Virus record (IMG/VR): IMGVR_UViG_3300034102_002338
Location: 1-27,170 of that record
From: a virus
Length of the DNA stretch: 27,170 nucleotides
Strand: one strand, 5' to 3'
Positions 7,599-15,090 of the stretch are shown here, in pieces. Within the stretch, counting starts at the first letter, position 1, and the number at the start of each line of letters is the position of its first letter. Below the pieces are notes generated by a model, which worked only from the letters and a program-made list of their open reading frames with translations, ran no database searches and was not told where the DNA came from. Made by a program: the position numbers and the translations under genes.

Positions 7599-8489
7599 AT
7601 GGCAGATAATTTCAACTTAAGAACATTCTTAACAGAGAATAAACTTACTAAAAATGCACAGCTTCTTTCAGAAGGAATAGAGTTTAACGGTAAACCGGTA
7701 AACGTTGGATCGGTAGAAATCGATGGAATAGATACAGAAGATTACCCAGACTTTGTAGATGCATATATTGCAGCAGCAGAATACGAAGACGGTACTCCAT
7801 TAACAGACGAAGAATTAGTACAGTTTCAAGAAGAAAATTACGATTTAGTAAGCCAAATGATTCACGATGATCAGCTATACTTAGAAGCAAAGAAAGAAGA
7901 TGGTATGGAAGAAGCATCTAGCGAGGATATGGCTTATACTGAAAAAGTTGACGAAGCTTTAGCAGAAAGTAAATTAACTGCTAAAGAAAGACGTTTAGTA
8001 GAAATGGTTCAAAATGCTTTAGGAGAAGAAAATGTAGATTATACAATGGGACGTCAAGACGATCCAAATCAACTACCAAACCCAGCACCAGAACTTAACA
8101 TACCAGAAGGAGAAGCTAATATAGAAGAAGCAAAACCTCTTCCAAAATATGAATCAATTGAAGAATTGATGAAAGAGATTGAACACGGTACTAACGAAGC
8201 AGCTCACAAATACAAAATGGATGAGATGAAAAGAGTTTACGAGGCTTTAGAGGCTAAAGTAGGGTCTTTAGAAGAAGGAGAGCATGCTGAGCATATCGAT
8301 CAAAAAGCTGTTAAGCAAATGCGTAAAGATATTGCAACATTAAGAAAAGCAGAAGAGAAATTAAGAAAAGAATTTGATAAAAAATTCTCAGGTAAAGAAA
8401 AGAAAGAAACTCCAGCTAAAGAAAAAGCAGTAGAAGCTTTACAAGAAGGATTCAACTTAAGAAAATTCTTAGCAGAAAACAGAAAATAA
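7599..8489 (+). CDS. Acidic putative head-internal/core protein with terminal peptide repeats
   Basis: This 296-residue, strongly acidic, mostly helical protein has FNLRTFLTEN at residues 5-14 and FNLRKFLAEN at its C-terminal end (about 285-294). Both copies carry an L-x-E site (L-T-E/N and L-A-E/N). Further sites are LLSE/G near residue 26 and ALQE/G just before the C-terminal copy. Long Glu/Lys-rich helices at about 195-270 look like coiled coil. Position just before the terminase, composition and repeated sites suggest a scaffold-like or packaged head protein. No homologue can be named. It is monocistronic between a promoter-like motif at 7574 and the terminator at 8508. Confidence 0.75.
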   Translation: MADNFNLRTFLTENKLTKNAQLLSEGIEFNGKPVNVGSVEIDGIDTEDYPDFVDAYIAAAEYEDGTPLTDEELVQFQEENYDLVSQMIHDDQLYLEAKKEDGMEEASSEDMAYTEKVDEALAESKLTAKERRLVEMVQNALGEENVDYTMGRQDDPNQLPNPAPELNIPEGEANIEEAKPLPKYESIEELMKEIEHGTNEAAHKYKMDEMKRVYEALEAKVGSLEEGEHAEHIDQKAVKQMRKDIATLRKAEEKLRKEFDKKFSGKEKKETPAKEKAVEALQEGFNLRKFLAENRK

Positions 8490-8507
8490 GATTACTCAAT
8501 AGTAAAC

Positions 8508-8536
8508 AAGCCCACTCCTTAAAGGTGGGTTTTTTT
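8508..8536 (+). terminator. Intrinsic terminator
   Basis: AAGCCCAC (8508-8515) pairs with GTGGG and the following T bases (8525-8532) around a 9-base loop, and a seven-T run follows. It sits 18 bases after the stop at 8489. Its sequence is close to that of the terminator at 14939. Confidence 0.85.
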
Positions 8537-8545
8537 ATATACACA

Positions 8546-8552
8546 TATTTAT
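8546..8552 (+). promoter_or_regulatory. TATTTAT promoter-like element 4
   Basis: TATTTAT in the context ACATATTTATAATATA lies immediately after the terminator and 25 bases before the terminase ATG. Confidence 0.55.
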
Positions 8553-8570
8553 AATATATAAGTATATAAT

Positions 8571-10145
8571 ATGTCACAAGCAGATATAAAACAAATAGTA
8601 GCACAGGAGTACATAAAGTGTGCAAAAGATCCGGCTTACTTCATGAAGAAGTATTGCTACATACAGCATCCAACAAGAGGTAGAATCTTATTTAACCTCT
8701 ACCCATTCCAGGAAGGAGTATTACATTTATTCAGAGATGAAAAGATGTTGATAACTCTAAAATCAAGACAGTTAGGAATCTCTACATTAGCCTCGGCCTA
8801 CGCTTTATGGTTAATGATCTTTCATAAAGATAAGAACGTACTGGCATTAGCAATTACTCAAGCAACAGCTAGAAACCTTGTAACTAAGACGATTTTCATG
8901 TATGAGAATCTACCAAAATGGTTACAGTTGCCCTTTACAGAGAAGAATAAATTATCTCTTAGACTTAAAAACGGTTCTAAAATCACAGCTAAATCATCTA
9001 ATGCAGATGCTGCTCGTTCAGAAGCGGTATCGTTACTGCTAATAGATGAGGCTGCTTTCATTGATAATATTGAAGAAACATTTACTGCAGCACAACAAAC
9101 ACTTGCTACAGGGGGTCAATGTATGGCTCTTTCTACTCCAAATGGTGTAGGAAACTGGTTCCATAAAACATGGGAAAAAGCTGAAGCAGGAGAGAATGGG
9201 TTTGTACCAGTTAAATTAAAATGGGATGTGCATCCTGAAAGAGCACAAGACTGGAGAGATGAACAATCAAGACAATTAGGAGAGAAACATGCCGCTCAAG
9301 AGTGTGACTGTGACTTCCTATCATCTGGAGATTCAGTAATTGAGGTTGAAAATATGGCTTTTTACGAAGAGACATATGTAAAAGAGCCGATGGAAAAGAG
9401 AGGCGTAGATGGAAATCTTTGGATATGGGAATCACCTGACTATCAAAAGTCTTATATGGTTGTTGCCGATGTCGCTAGAGGGGACTCTACTGACTACTCT
9501 GGCTTCCATGTCTTTGATATCGAAAGCTGTACACAAGTGGCAGAATATAAAGGTAAGATATCACCTAAAGAATACGGAAACGTATTGGTAGGAATAGCAA
9601 CAGAGTACTGTGATGCACTTCTAGTAATAGAGAATGCCAATATTGGATGGTCAACCATTGAACAAGTACTATCCAGAGAGTATAAAAACCTATACTATTC
9701 ATCAAGATCAGATAATGAGACAGTTGAATCGTATATGGCTAAGTACGAAAGAGATAAATTAGTACCTGGATTCACAATGTCTCTTAAAACAAGACCTCTG
9801 GTAATAGCTAAAATGACTGAATACATACGGGAAAGATCGGTTATAGTGCAATCTAAGAGGTTATTAGCCGAAATGAGAGTATTCATATGGAGAAATGGTA
9901 AAGCACAGGCACAATCGGGGTATAACGACGATTTAATTATGGCTTTTGCAACAGCTTTATATGTTAGAGATACAGCTATTCGTATGAGACAACAAGGAAT
10001 GGATCTTTCAAGAGCTACAATGAATGCTTTTGTTGGATTGAATCAAAGAGATCCTGGCGTATATAACGTTGCTCCTATGCAGAATAATCCTTATCTTATG
10101 GAAACGCCATATGGTCAAGAGGACTTAACCTGGCTAATAAGATAA
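8571..10145 (+). CDS. 17: Terminase large subunit (T4 gp17-like)
   Basis: This 524-residue DNA-packaging motor combines an N-terminal ATPase with a C-terminal RNase H-fold nuclease. The Walker A-like motif is KSRQLGIST (64-72), Walker B is LLLIDEAAF (155-163) and the coupling motif is STPNG (188-192). Nuclease acids are visible in VVADVARGDSTDYSG (D300, D305), LVIENANIGWS (E354) and YNDDLIMAF (D453/D454). The length is slightly under T4 gp17. The enzyme cuts concatemeric phage DNA and pumps it through the portal into the prohead. It has its own promoter-like motif and is preceded by a terminator. No small terminase subunit is recognisable next to it. Unlike the proteins around it, it has no L-x-E leader, as expected for a factor that stays outside the head. 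Confidence 0.97.
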   Translation: MSQADIKQIVAQEYIKCAKDPAYFMKKYCYIQHPTRGRILFNLYPFQEGVLHLFRDEKMLITLKSRQLGISTLASAYALWLMIFHKDKNVLALAITQATARNLVTKTIFMYENLPKWLQLPFTEKNKLSLRLKNGSKITAKSSNADAARSEAVSLLLIDEAAFIDNIEETFTAAQQTLATGGQCMALSTPNGVGNWFHKTWEKAEAGENGFVPVKLKWDVHPERAQDWRDEQSRQLGEKHAAQECDCDFLSSGDSVIEVENMAFYEETYVKEPMEKRGVDGNLWIWESPDYQKSYMVVADVARGDSTDYSGFHVFDIESCTQVAEYKGKISPKEYGNVLVGIATEYCDALLVIENANIGWSTIEQVLSREYKNLYYSSRSDNETVESYMAKYERDKLVPGFTMSLKTRPLVIAKMTEYIRERSVIVQSKRLLAEMRVFIWRNGKAQAQSGYNDDLIMAFATALYVRDTAIRMRQQGMDLSRATMNAFVGLNQRDPGVYNVAPMQNNPYLMETPYGQEDLTWLIR

Positions 10146-10150
10146 GTTAC

Positions 10151-10157
10151 TATTTAT
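10151..10157 (+). promoter_or_regulatory. TATTTAT promoter-like element 5
   Basis: TATTTATAAATA (10151-10162) contains both TATTTATA and its reverse complement TATAAATA, the T4 late-promoter element. It lies 24 bases before the portal ATG and begins 6 bases after the terminase stop. Confidence 0.55.
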
Positions 10158-10174
10158 AAATAAAACATTTTAAA

Positions 10175-12028
10175 ATGGCAGAAAGAAATTTATTTAACTC
10201 TCTCCAGAGATTATTCTCGACTGATATATTAGTTAGAAACGTAGGAGGGGATGAGTTGAAGATTGCTGATATTAATCACATACAATCAACAGGGAAATAT
10301 CAAACCAATTCACTATTGGATAGATTCTCTCGTCTATATATTTACAATAATAAAAATATATTTAACCCAAACCTTAATTACCAGACATTAAGGATACAAC
10401 TTTACTCAGACTATGAAGCAATGGATTCAGATCCACTTATTGCTTCCACTCTAGATATACTAGCAGATGAGTCTACACTAAAGAGTGCAATGGGAGAGGT
10501 TCTTTCTATTAAATCTACAGACGAAAACATACAAAGAGTCCTTTATAATTTATATTACGATGTATTGAACATCGAATTTAACCTATGGTCATGGGTTAGA
10601 AATATGTGTAAGTACGGGGACTTCTTTTTAAAATTAGAAATATCAGAAAAATTTGGTGTTTATAATGTTCTTCCTTATACAGTTTACCATATGGTAAGAC
10701 ATGAAGGGATGGATAAAGAAGATCCAACTAAAGTAACATTCTCAATCGATCCAGACGGATTAGCTTCTTCATCAGATCCAAACTATATTCCAAATAATAG
10801 TAAGTCAGTTATCGCTTTAGATAATTACGAAGTAGCCCATTTCAGATTACTATCAGATACAAACTACCTTCCTTATGGTAGAGCTTATATTGAACCAGCT
10901 AGAAAAATTTACAAGCAATTGACTTTAATGGAGGATGCAATGTTGATTCACAGAATCATGAGAGCTCCTGAGAAGAGAATGTTCTACATTAACGTAGGAT
11001 CTATTCCACCAAACGAAGTTGAGCAGTTCATGCAAAAAACAATTAACAATATTAAGAAAACTCCATATGTAGATCCACAAACAGGTCAATATAACTTGAA
11101 ATTCAACATGCAAAACATGATGGAGGATTTCTACTTACCGGTTAGAGGAGAAGATACATCTACAAGAATTGAGACTACTAAAGGATTGGAGTATGATGGT
11201 ACAAACGATATCGAATACTTAAGAGATAAGATGTTTGCAGCACTAAAAGTGCCAAAAGCATATTTTGGATTTGAAAAAGACCTTACAGGTAAAGCAACTC
11301 TTGCAGCAGAAGATATTCGTTTTGCTAGAACAGTAGAAAGAATTCAAAGAATTGTAGAAAGTGAATTAACTAAAATTGGTTTAGTACATTTATACTCGCA
11401 AGGATTCGACAAAGAGTCTTTAGTAAACTTTGAAATTAAATTAACTACTCCTTCTATCATTTATGAACAAGAAAAAGTAGCTCTTTGGAAAGAGAAAGTT
11501 GACTTAGCAACTCAAATGCAAGCAACCAAACTATTCTCTTCAGACTATATCTACGATATGTTATTTGATATCTCAGAAGATAAGTATAACGAAATGAGAG
11601 AACTTATTAGAGAGGATGCTAAAAGAGAGTTTAGAATATCTCAAATTGAAAACGAAGGAAATGATCCAGTAGCTACAGGACAGTCTTTTGGAACACCTCA
11701 CGATTTAGCTTCAATATACGGAAGAGAACAAGGAGAATTACCAGCAGGGTATGACGAAACTAAACCTGGAAGACCTAGAGAGAAAATGTCTATACTAGGC
11801 ACAAATGCAGACCCTGTAGGAGGAAGAGATAGACTAGGAGTTCAAGGAATGAAAGGCGGCTTTCCAAGTGATAATGAAAATGTAAAAGAAAACATAAACA
11901 ATACAATGTCAGTTTTTCTTAGAAACAAGAATATATTTATTCCTAAAAAGCAAAATATCTTTGAAGAAGAAGCAGAGAAAGAATCGGATCTCTTAAATGA
12001 AGAGAATATTAAAGATTTAGATAATTAA
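10175..12028 (+). CDS. 20: Portal vertex protein (T4 gp20-like)
   Basis: This 617-residue protein is the dodecameric portal through which DNA enters and to which the neck attaches. It carries T4-like gp20 landmarks: KYGDFFLKLEI, FRLLSDTNYLPYGRAYIEPA, IHRIMRAPEKRMFYINVG, the stem region PPNEVEQFMQKTINNIKKT, and a core around KVPKAYFGFEKDLTGKATLA. The C-terminal 120 residues are Gly/Asp/Glu-rich and poorly conserved, ending in an acidic tail (LLNEENIKDLDN). The gene follows terminase directly, with only a 29-base gap. In T4 the sheath and tube genes 18 and 19 lie between them and they are absent here. The start at 10175 is supported by the promoter-like motif 24 bases upstream. Confidence 0.95.
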   Translation: MAERNLFNSLQRLFSTDILVRNVGGDELKIADINHIQSTGKYQTNSLLDRFSRLYIYNNKNIFNPNLNYQTLRIQLYSDYEAMDSDPLIASTLDILADESTLKSAMGEVLSIKSTDENIQRVLYNLYYDVLNIEFNLWSWVRNMCKYGDFFLKLEISEKFGVYNVLPYTVYHMVRHEGMDKEDPTKVTFSIDPDGLASSSDPNYIPNNSKSVIALDNYEVAHFRLLSDTNYLPYGRAYIEPARKIYKQLTLMEDAMLIHRIMRAPEKRMFYINVGSIPPNEVEQFMQKTINNIKKTPYVDPQTGQYNLKFNMQNMMEDFYLPVRGEDTSTRIETTKGLEYDGTNDIEYLRDKMFAALKVPKAYFGFEKDLTGKATLAAEDIRFARTVERIQRIVESELTKIGLVHLYSQGFDKESLVNFEIKLTTPSIIYEQEKVALWKEKVDLATQMQATKLFSSDYIYDMLFDISEDKYNEMRELIREDAKREFRISQIENEGNDPVATGQSFGTPHDLASIYGREQGELPAGYDETKPGRPREKMSILGTNADPVGGRDRLGVQGMKGGFPSDNENVKENINNTMSVFLRNKNIFIPKKQNIFEEEAEKESDLLNEENIKDLDN

Positions 12029-12032
12029 GCAC

Positions 12033-12039
12033 TATTTAT
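12033..12039 (+). promoter_or_regulatory. TATTTAT promoter-like element 6
   Basis: TATTTAT within GCACTATTTATAACAAAG lies just after the portal stop and 25 bases before ATG 12058, the first gene of the run that contains the prohead protease. Confidence 0.55.
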
Positions 12040-12057
12040 AACAAAGACATACCTAAG

Positions 12058-12912
12058 ATGCGTATTAAACACAGTAAGTATAAAAACACAGGCTTAATAT
12101 TTGAACTATTAGTAAAGCAAATAGCAGCGGATACCTTATCTAAAAGAGATTCCCCGGCATTGACAGTACTAAGAAAATTTTATACAGGAAACACAACACT
12201 AGTAAGAGAGTTTAAATTATACGATTTTGTACTAAAAAATAAAGGCATTGGCCCTAAAAAAGCAGAATCAATACTAAGCACCATTGTAGAGATTTCTAGA
12301 AAACTAGATGCAAAATCTCTTAGTAAGCAAAAATATGAGCTTATAAAAGAACTTAAGAGTCATTACGATTTAGAGGAGTTCTTTTCTATTAAGGTAGAAG
12401 CATATAAGCCTCTAGCAGCTTTATATTGTTTAATGGAAGCACAAAATGCAGCAGAACTTGTAGACCTAGATGTATTTGTTGACAATAAAACTACAATACT
12501 TGAGCACTTAACTCAAAGTAAAACAGCAGCCGGTCAAGTAAAAAATGCTTTAATTGAAGAGTATTCTAAATATGATAAAGATTTAAGACTTTTAACATAT
12601 AAAATATTACTAGAGAAATTTAATCACCAATATAAAGATTTACTTCCAGAACAGAAAAACATCTTGAAGGAATTTATAGTATCAGTTAACTCTTCTACAA
12701 GACTAAGAAACGTAGTAAATGAAGAAATGACTAAATTACAAGTAGAGATTTCTAAATTAAAAAAGAATATTACTGATAAAGTAGTAAAAATTAAATTAGA
12801 AGAGATTCAAAAAGTAATTATTCCTATAAAAAATACACAAAAAGTAGATGATAATCATTTAGTTTCATTAATGCAGTACTATGAATTAGTAAATGAATTA
12901 AGAAATCTATGA
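12058..12912 (+). CDS. Conserved head-module protein of T4-like marine phages
   Basis: This 284-residue, basic, almost entirely helical protein begins MRIKHSKYKNTGLIFELLVK. It contains a Lys/Leu-rich middle (KYELIKELKSHYDLEEFF) and a C-terminal coiled-coil-like stretch (TKLQVEISKLKKNITDK). Between portal and prohead protease, T4 carries the small core genes 67 and 68. This protein occupies that place but is much longer and I cannot show homology. I recall similar proteins at this spot in other marine T4-like phages without a function. It overlaps the next gene by 4 bases (ATGA), so translation is probably coupled. Confidence 0.75.
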   Translation: MRIKHSKYKNTGLIFELLVKQIAADTLSKRDSPALTVLRKFYTGNTTLVREFKLYDFVLKNKGIGPKKAESILSTIVEISRKLDAKSLSKQKYELIKELKSHYDLEEFFSIKVEAYKPLAALYCLMEAQNAAELVDLDVFVDNKTTILEHLTQSKTAAGQVKNALIEEYSKYDKDLRLLTYKILLEKFNHQYKDLLPEQKNILKEFIVSVNSSTRLRNVVNEEMTKLQVEISKLKKNITDKVVKIKLEEIQKVIIPIKNTQKVDDNHLVSLMQYYELVNELRNL

Positions 12913-13130
12913 AAAGATCAGAAGTACTAAAAGCAATACAGGAAGTATTGGCAGAAATGTCAACAACAGCAGGTATGGCAGTACCATCAACTCCATTTGC
13001 TTTTTCTAAAAAAGGACAAGGTAAAAATACAGCTACTAAAACAGCTGAAAAATTAGGTTATAAAACAGTTGAAAGACCTAAACGTCCTTCACACACAAAA
13101 ATGTTTGATTACTTAGACGAAAATAAATAA
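12909..13130 (+). CDS. Small conserved head-module protein
   Basis: This is a 73-residue protein. Its leader MKRSEVLKAIQEVLAEMS carries I-Q-E (10-12) and L-A-E/M (14-17), the shared amphipathic style with protease-like sites. The remainder is short and basic: PSTPFAFSKKGQGK, then KTAEKLGYKTVERPKRPSHT, ending MFDYLDENK. It is probably a structural or head-internal peptide; no domain was recognised. It begins in an ATGA overlap with the upstream gene and ends one base before the next ATG. Confidence 0.7.
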   Translation: MKRSEVLKAIQEVLAEMSTTAGMAVPSTPFAFSKKGQGKNTATKTAEKLGYKTVERPKRPSHTKMFDYLDENK

Positions 13131-13131
13131 T

Positions 13132-14109
13132 ATGAGAACTTTACAAGAAAAATATAACGGAATTCAAGAGGGAAAATTCTCTAAAGAACATTTCTTAGCT
13201 GAAGCTAGAATGCAACTTCCAAACTTAATAACTCGTTTCAATGGATACGATGATGCTGTTCAGATTTTAAAGAACAGAGGAATGATTCAGGAAGCTAGAG
13301 TAGAAGAAGCTAGACTTACTAAAAACAATCTAACAGATTACAGATTCAAACCAACTAACGAAATGGATAAGTATCCATACGAACAGATTCTTAGAGGAAT
13401 CAGAGTTGAGTTAGAGGTAGCAGGGGTTCTTGGAACACCAACAGCAGAAGAATATTCAAAAGCATTAGTAAAAGTATCTAAAAACTTAGCAAAAGATTCT
13501 ATATTCTATACAAACCAGTTAGCAGGAGTTAATCCAAAAGTGGATCTTCATGATAAAATGGTACCTGTAACAGCAAAAAACACTGTAGATGTTTTTAACG
13601 GTATGAAAAAAGCTGAATTAAAAGAAGGCTTTAAAAAACTAATTAAAAAAGTATTATCTGAAGAGGTAATGGATGTTGAAAGCTATAAAGAAGACGAAGT
13701 ATACGAAATGTACGGAGAAGATGAAGCAGATGACATTCCACATCCAAGAGGATACGAAGACCAAGACGAAATCGACTACGATGACGAAAACTTCTCAGAT
13801 CCTTTCATTGATGACCCAGATTTTCAATTTGAATCAACAGATACTGAAGCTGACAAAGATATGGTTCGTAAATTAATGACCATGTACGAAACAGAGCCTT
13901 CTAAATTTGAAAAATTACACAAGCAAGCACAAACTCAAGCATCTACTTCTAAAGATATTAAATTTAAACATTTATTATCTCTAATTGATAGAGCTAAAGC
14001 AGGAGCTTTACAGAGTTTATCTAATCAAGATAAAGCACAAGCTGATAGTGAAGGAATGGATGAAGATCTTTACAAAGGAAAAAAATCGTTATCTGAATTA
14101 TTAAAATAA
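13132..14109 (+). CDS. Putative prohead core/internal protein with multiple L-x-E sites
   Basis: This is a 325-residue protein. The first 60 residues contain four candidate head-protease sites: GIQE/G (10-14), FLAE/A (21-25), MIQE/A (51-55) and VEE/A (57-60). Residues 65-160 form a conserved-looking globular segment. LKEGFKKLIKKVLSEE (163-178) repeats the amphipathic peptide seen in the proteins at 3369, 4537 and 12909. Residues 184-245 are very acidic (Asp/Glu/Tyr), like core proteins that become acidic internal peptides, and the C-terminus is helical. It lies between two small proteins and the gp21-like protease that could process it. No database family is claimed. Confidence 0.7.
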   Translation: MRTLQEKYNGIQEGKFSKEHFLAEARMQLPNLITRFNGYDDAVQILKNRGMIQEARVEEARLTKNNLTDYRFKPTNEMDKYPYEQILRGIRVELEVAGVLGTPTAEEYSKALVKVSKNLAKDSIFYTNQLAGVNPKVDLHDKMVPVTAKNTVDVFNGMKKAELKEGFKKLIKKVLSEEVMDVESYKEDEVYEMYGEDEADDIPHPRGYEDQDEIDYDDENFSDPFIDDPDFQFESTDTEADKDMVRKLMTMYETEPSKFEKLHKQAQTQASTSKDIKFKHLLSLIDRAKAGALQSLSNQDKAQADSEGMDEDLYKGKKSLSELLK

Positions 14110-14114
14110 GAAAG

Positions 14115-14693
14115 ATGAACAATTTATTAGTAAATGTAACTCCTTTCAAAGGAATGCTTACCGAATCAAAGGCTAAACCCGGAGTATTCGAAGTAACAGG
14201 CATTATGCAGAGAGCAGGAGCTAAGAATCAAAACGGAAGAATCTACAAAAGAGAAATTCTTGAAGAAGAAGTAAAAAATTATGTAGAGAATTTTGTTAAG
14301 ATAGGAAATGCATACGGAGAATTAGATCATCCAGAATCAGCAATTGTCTCTTTAAAAAACGCATCACACGTTGTAAAAGACTTATGGTGGGATGGAGATG
14401 ACTTGATGGGTAAAGTTGAATTACTAAATACACCCTCAGGAAATATCGTAAAAGAAATATTAAGAGGAGGACATACAATTGGAATCTCTTCAAGAGGAAC
14501 AGGATCAGTATCACAAACCAATGAAGGAACTTTAATGGTACAGGATGATTTTGAATTAGTATGTTGGGATTTCGTTTCTAATCCATCAACACAAGGAGCT
14601 TTTATGAATCCAATTTCACTAAACGAAGGAAAACAATCAGTAGGAAAATACGATAGATTAGATTCTATTATTAACAATATATTAAGAGCATAA
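14115..14693 (+). CDS. 21: Prohead core protein protease (T4 gp21-like)
   Basis: This 192-residue serine-type maturation protease cleaves scaffold, internal proteins and capsid protein after Glu in [L/I]-x-E contexts. The N-terminal PFKGMLTES contains L15-T16-E17/S18, a plausible self-processing site. The catalytic region shows GELDHPE with H72 and IGISSRGTG with S125/S126, the pattern of the T4 gp21/herpes assemblin-type fold. VTGIMQRAGAKNQNGRIYKR (27-46) is the usual strand plus loop, and LVCWDFVSNPSTQGAF (148-163) a conserved C-terminal strand. The length is slightly below T4 gp21. Its stop overlaps the next start (TAATG). It is the expected processor of the many leaders noted in this window. 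Confidence 0.92.
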   Translation: MNNLLVNVTPFKGMLTESKAKPGVFEVTGIMQRAGAKNQNGRIYKREILEEEVKNYVENFVKIGNAYGELDHPESAIVSLKNASHVVKDLWWDGDDLMGKVELLNTPSGNIVKEILRGGHTIGISSRGTGSVSQTNEGTLMVQDDFELVCWDFVSNPSTQGAFMNPISLNEGKQSVGKYDRLDSIINNILRA

Positions 14694-14932
14694 TGGAAAA
14701 TAATTTCGACATACACAATTGGCAAGCTAAACACTTGACAAAATTACTAAAAGAAAATACAGTGCAAGAAGGAGGAGGATACGTAGAAGTGATGGGACCT
14801 CGTTTTGATGAAGCAATAGAAGCAATACAATTAGCTTGGGAAGAATGGAAAAACGGACCTATGACAGAGCCAGAAGATATTCCTCAAGCAAAGCAAGACA
14901 TATTAGACTACATAGTAAGTCTTTTAAAATAA
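14693..14932 (+). CDS. Small acidic conserved protein downstream of prohead protease
   Basis: This is a 79-residue acidic protein. The leader FDIHNWQAKHLTKLLKENTV contains L19-K20-E21/N22, followed by V-Q-E26/G27. The rest is a helical module, FDEAIEAIQLAWEEWKNGP, then EPEDIPQAKQDILDYIVSLL. I have the impression of seeing this A-W-x-x-W-x-x-G-P-x-T-E pattern in other marine phages, with no function attached. It is translationally coupled to the protease and is the last gene before a terminator. It is either a core component or a packaged small protein. Confidence 0.7.
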   Translation: MENNFDIHNWQAKHLTKLLKENTVQEGGGYVEVMGPRFDEAIEAIQLAWEEWKNGPMTEPEDIPQAKQDILDYIVSLLK

Positions 14933-14938
14933 AAACAC

Positions 14939-14965
14939 AGCCCACCCCATAAAGGTGGGTTTTTT
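14939..14965 (+). terminator. Intrinsic terminator
   Basis: CCCACC (14941-14946) and GGTGGG (14954-14959) form a perfect 6-bp stem with a 7-base loop, followed by six T. It lies 6 bases after the stop at 14932 and ends the 12058-14932 run. Confidence 0.9.
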
Positions 14966-14985
14966 ATGTTTTAAAAATATATGTA

Positions 14986-14992
14986 TATTTAT
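14986..14992 (+). promoter_or_regulatory. TATTTAT promoter-like element 7 (scaffold/capsid unit)
   Basis: TATTTAT in the context ATGTATATTTATTTAAG follows the terminator by about 20 bases. The scaffold ATG is 105 bases downstream, so the transcript would carry an unusually long leader with two hairpins. Confidence 0.5.
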
Positions 14993-15000
14993 TTAAGAAT

Positions 15001-15068
15001 ATATCACGATCCTTATGTGATATCTACTACAAAGTAAAACATTATTACGCTACTACTTAATAAGCGTA
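15001..15068 (+). promoter_or_regulatory. Structured 5' leader of the scaffold/capsid transcript (two hairpins)
   Basis: ATATCAC (15001-15007) pairs perfectly with GTGATAT (15017-15023) around a 9-base loop. TACGCT (15046-15051) pairs perfectly with AGCGTA (15063-15068) around an 11-base loop. Neither hairpin is followed by a T-run, so they are not terminators. They lie between the promoter-like motif and the A-rich start region of the most highly expressed unit and may stabilise the mRNA or tune translation. No known riboswitch class was recognised. Confidence 0.5.
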
Positions 15069-15090
15069 CGACAAACAAACACAAATTAAA

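Noticed and set aside
9409-9591. Alternative frame inside the terminase gene
   Set aside because: The terminase frame is unambiguous across this region, including the nuclease motif.
13673-13876. Lys/Thr-rich open frame inside the 13132-14109 gene
   Set aside because: It is a frame-shifted reading of the acidic Asp/Glu stretch and has no independent start context.
15001-15068. Leader hairpins as a tRNA, riboswitch or terminators
   Set aside because: There is no cloverleaf or known aptamer pattern and no T-run after either stem.
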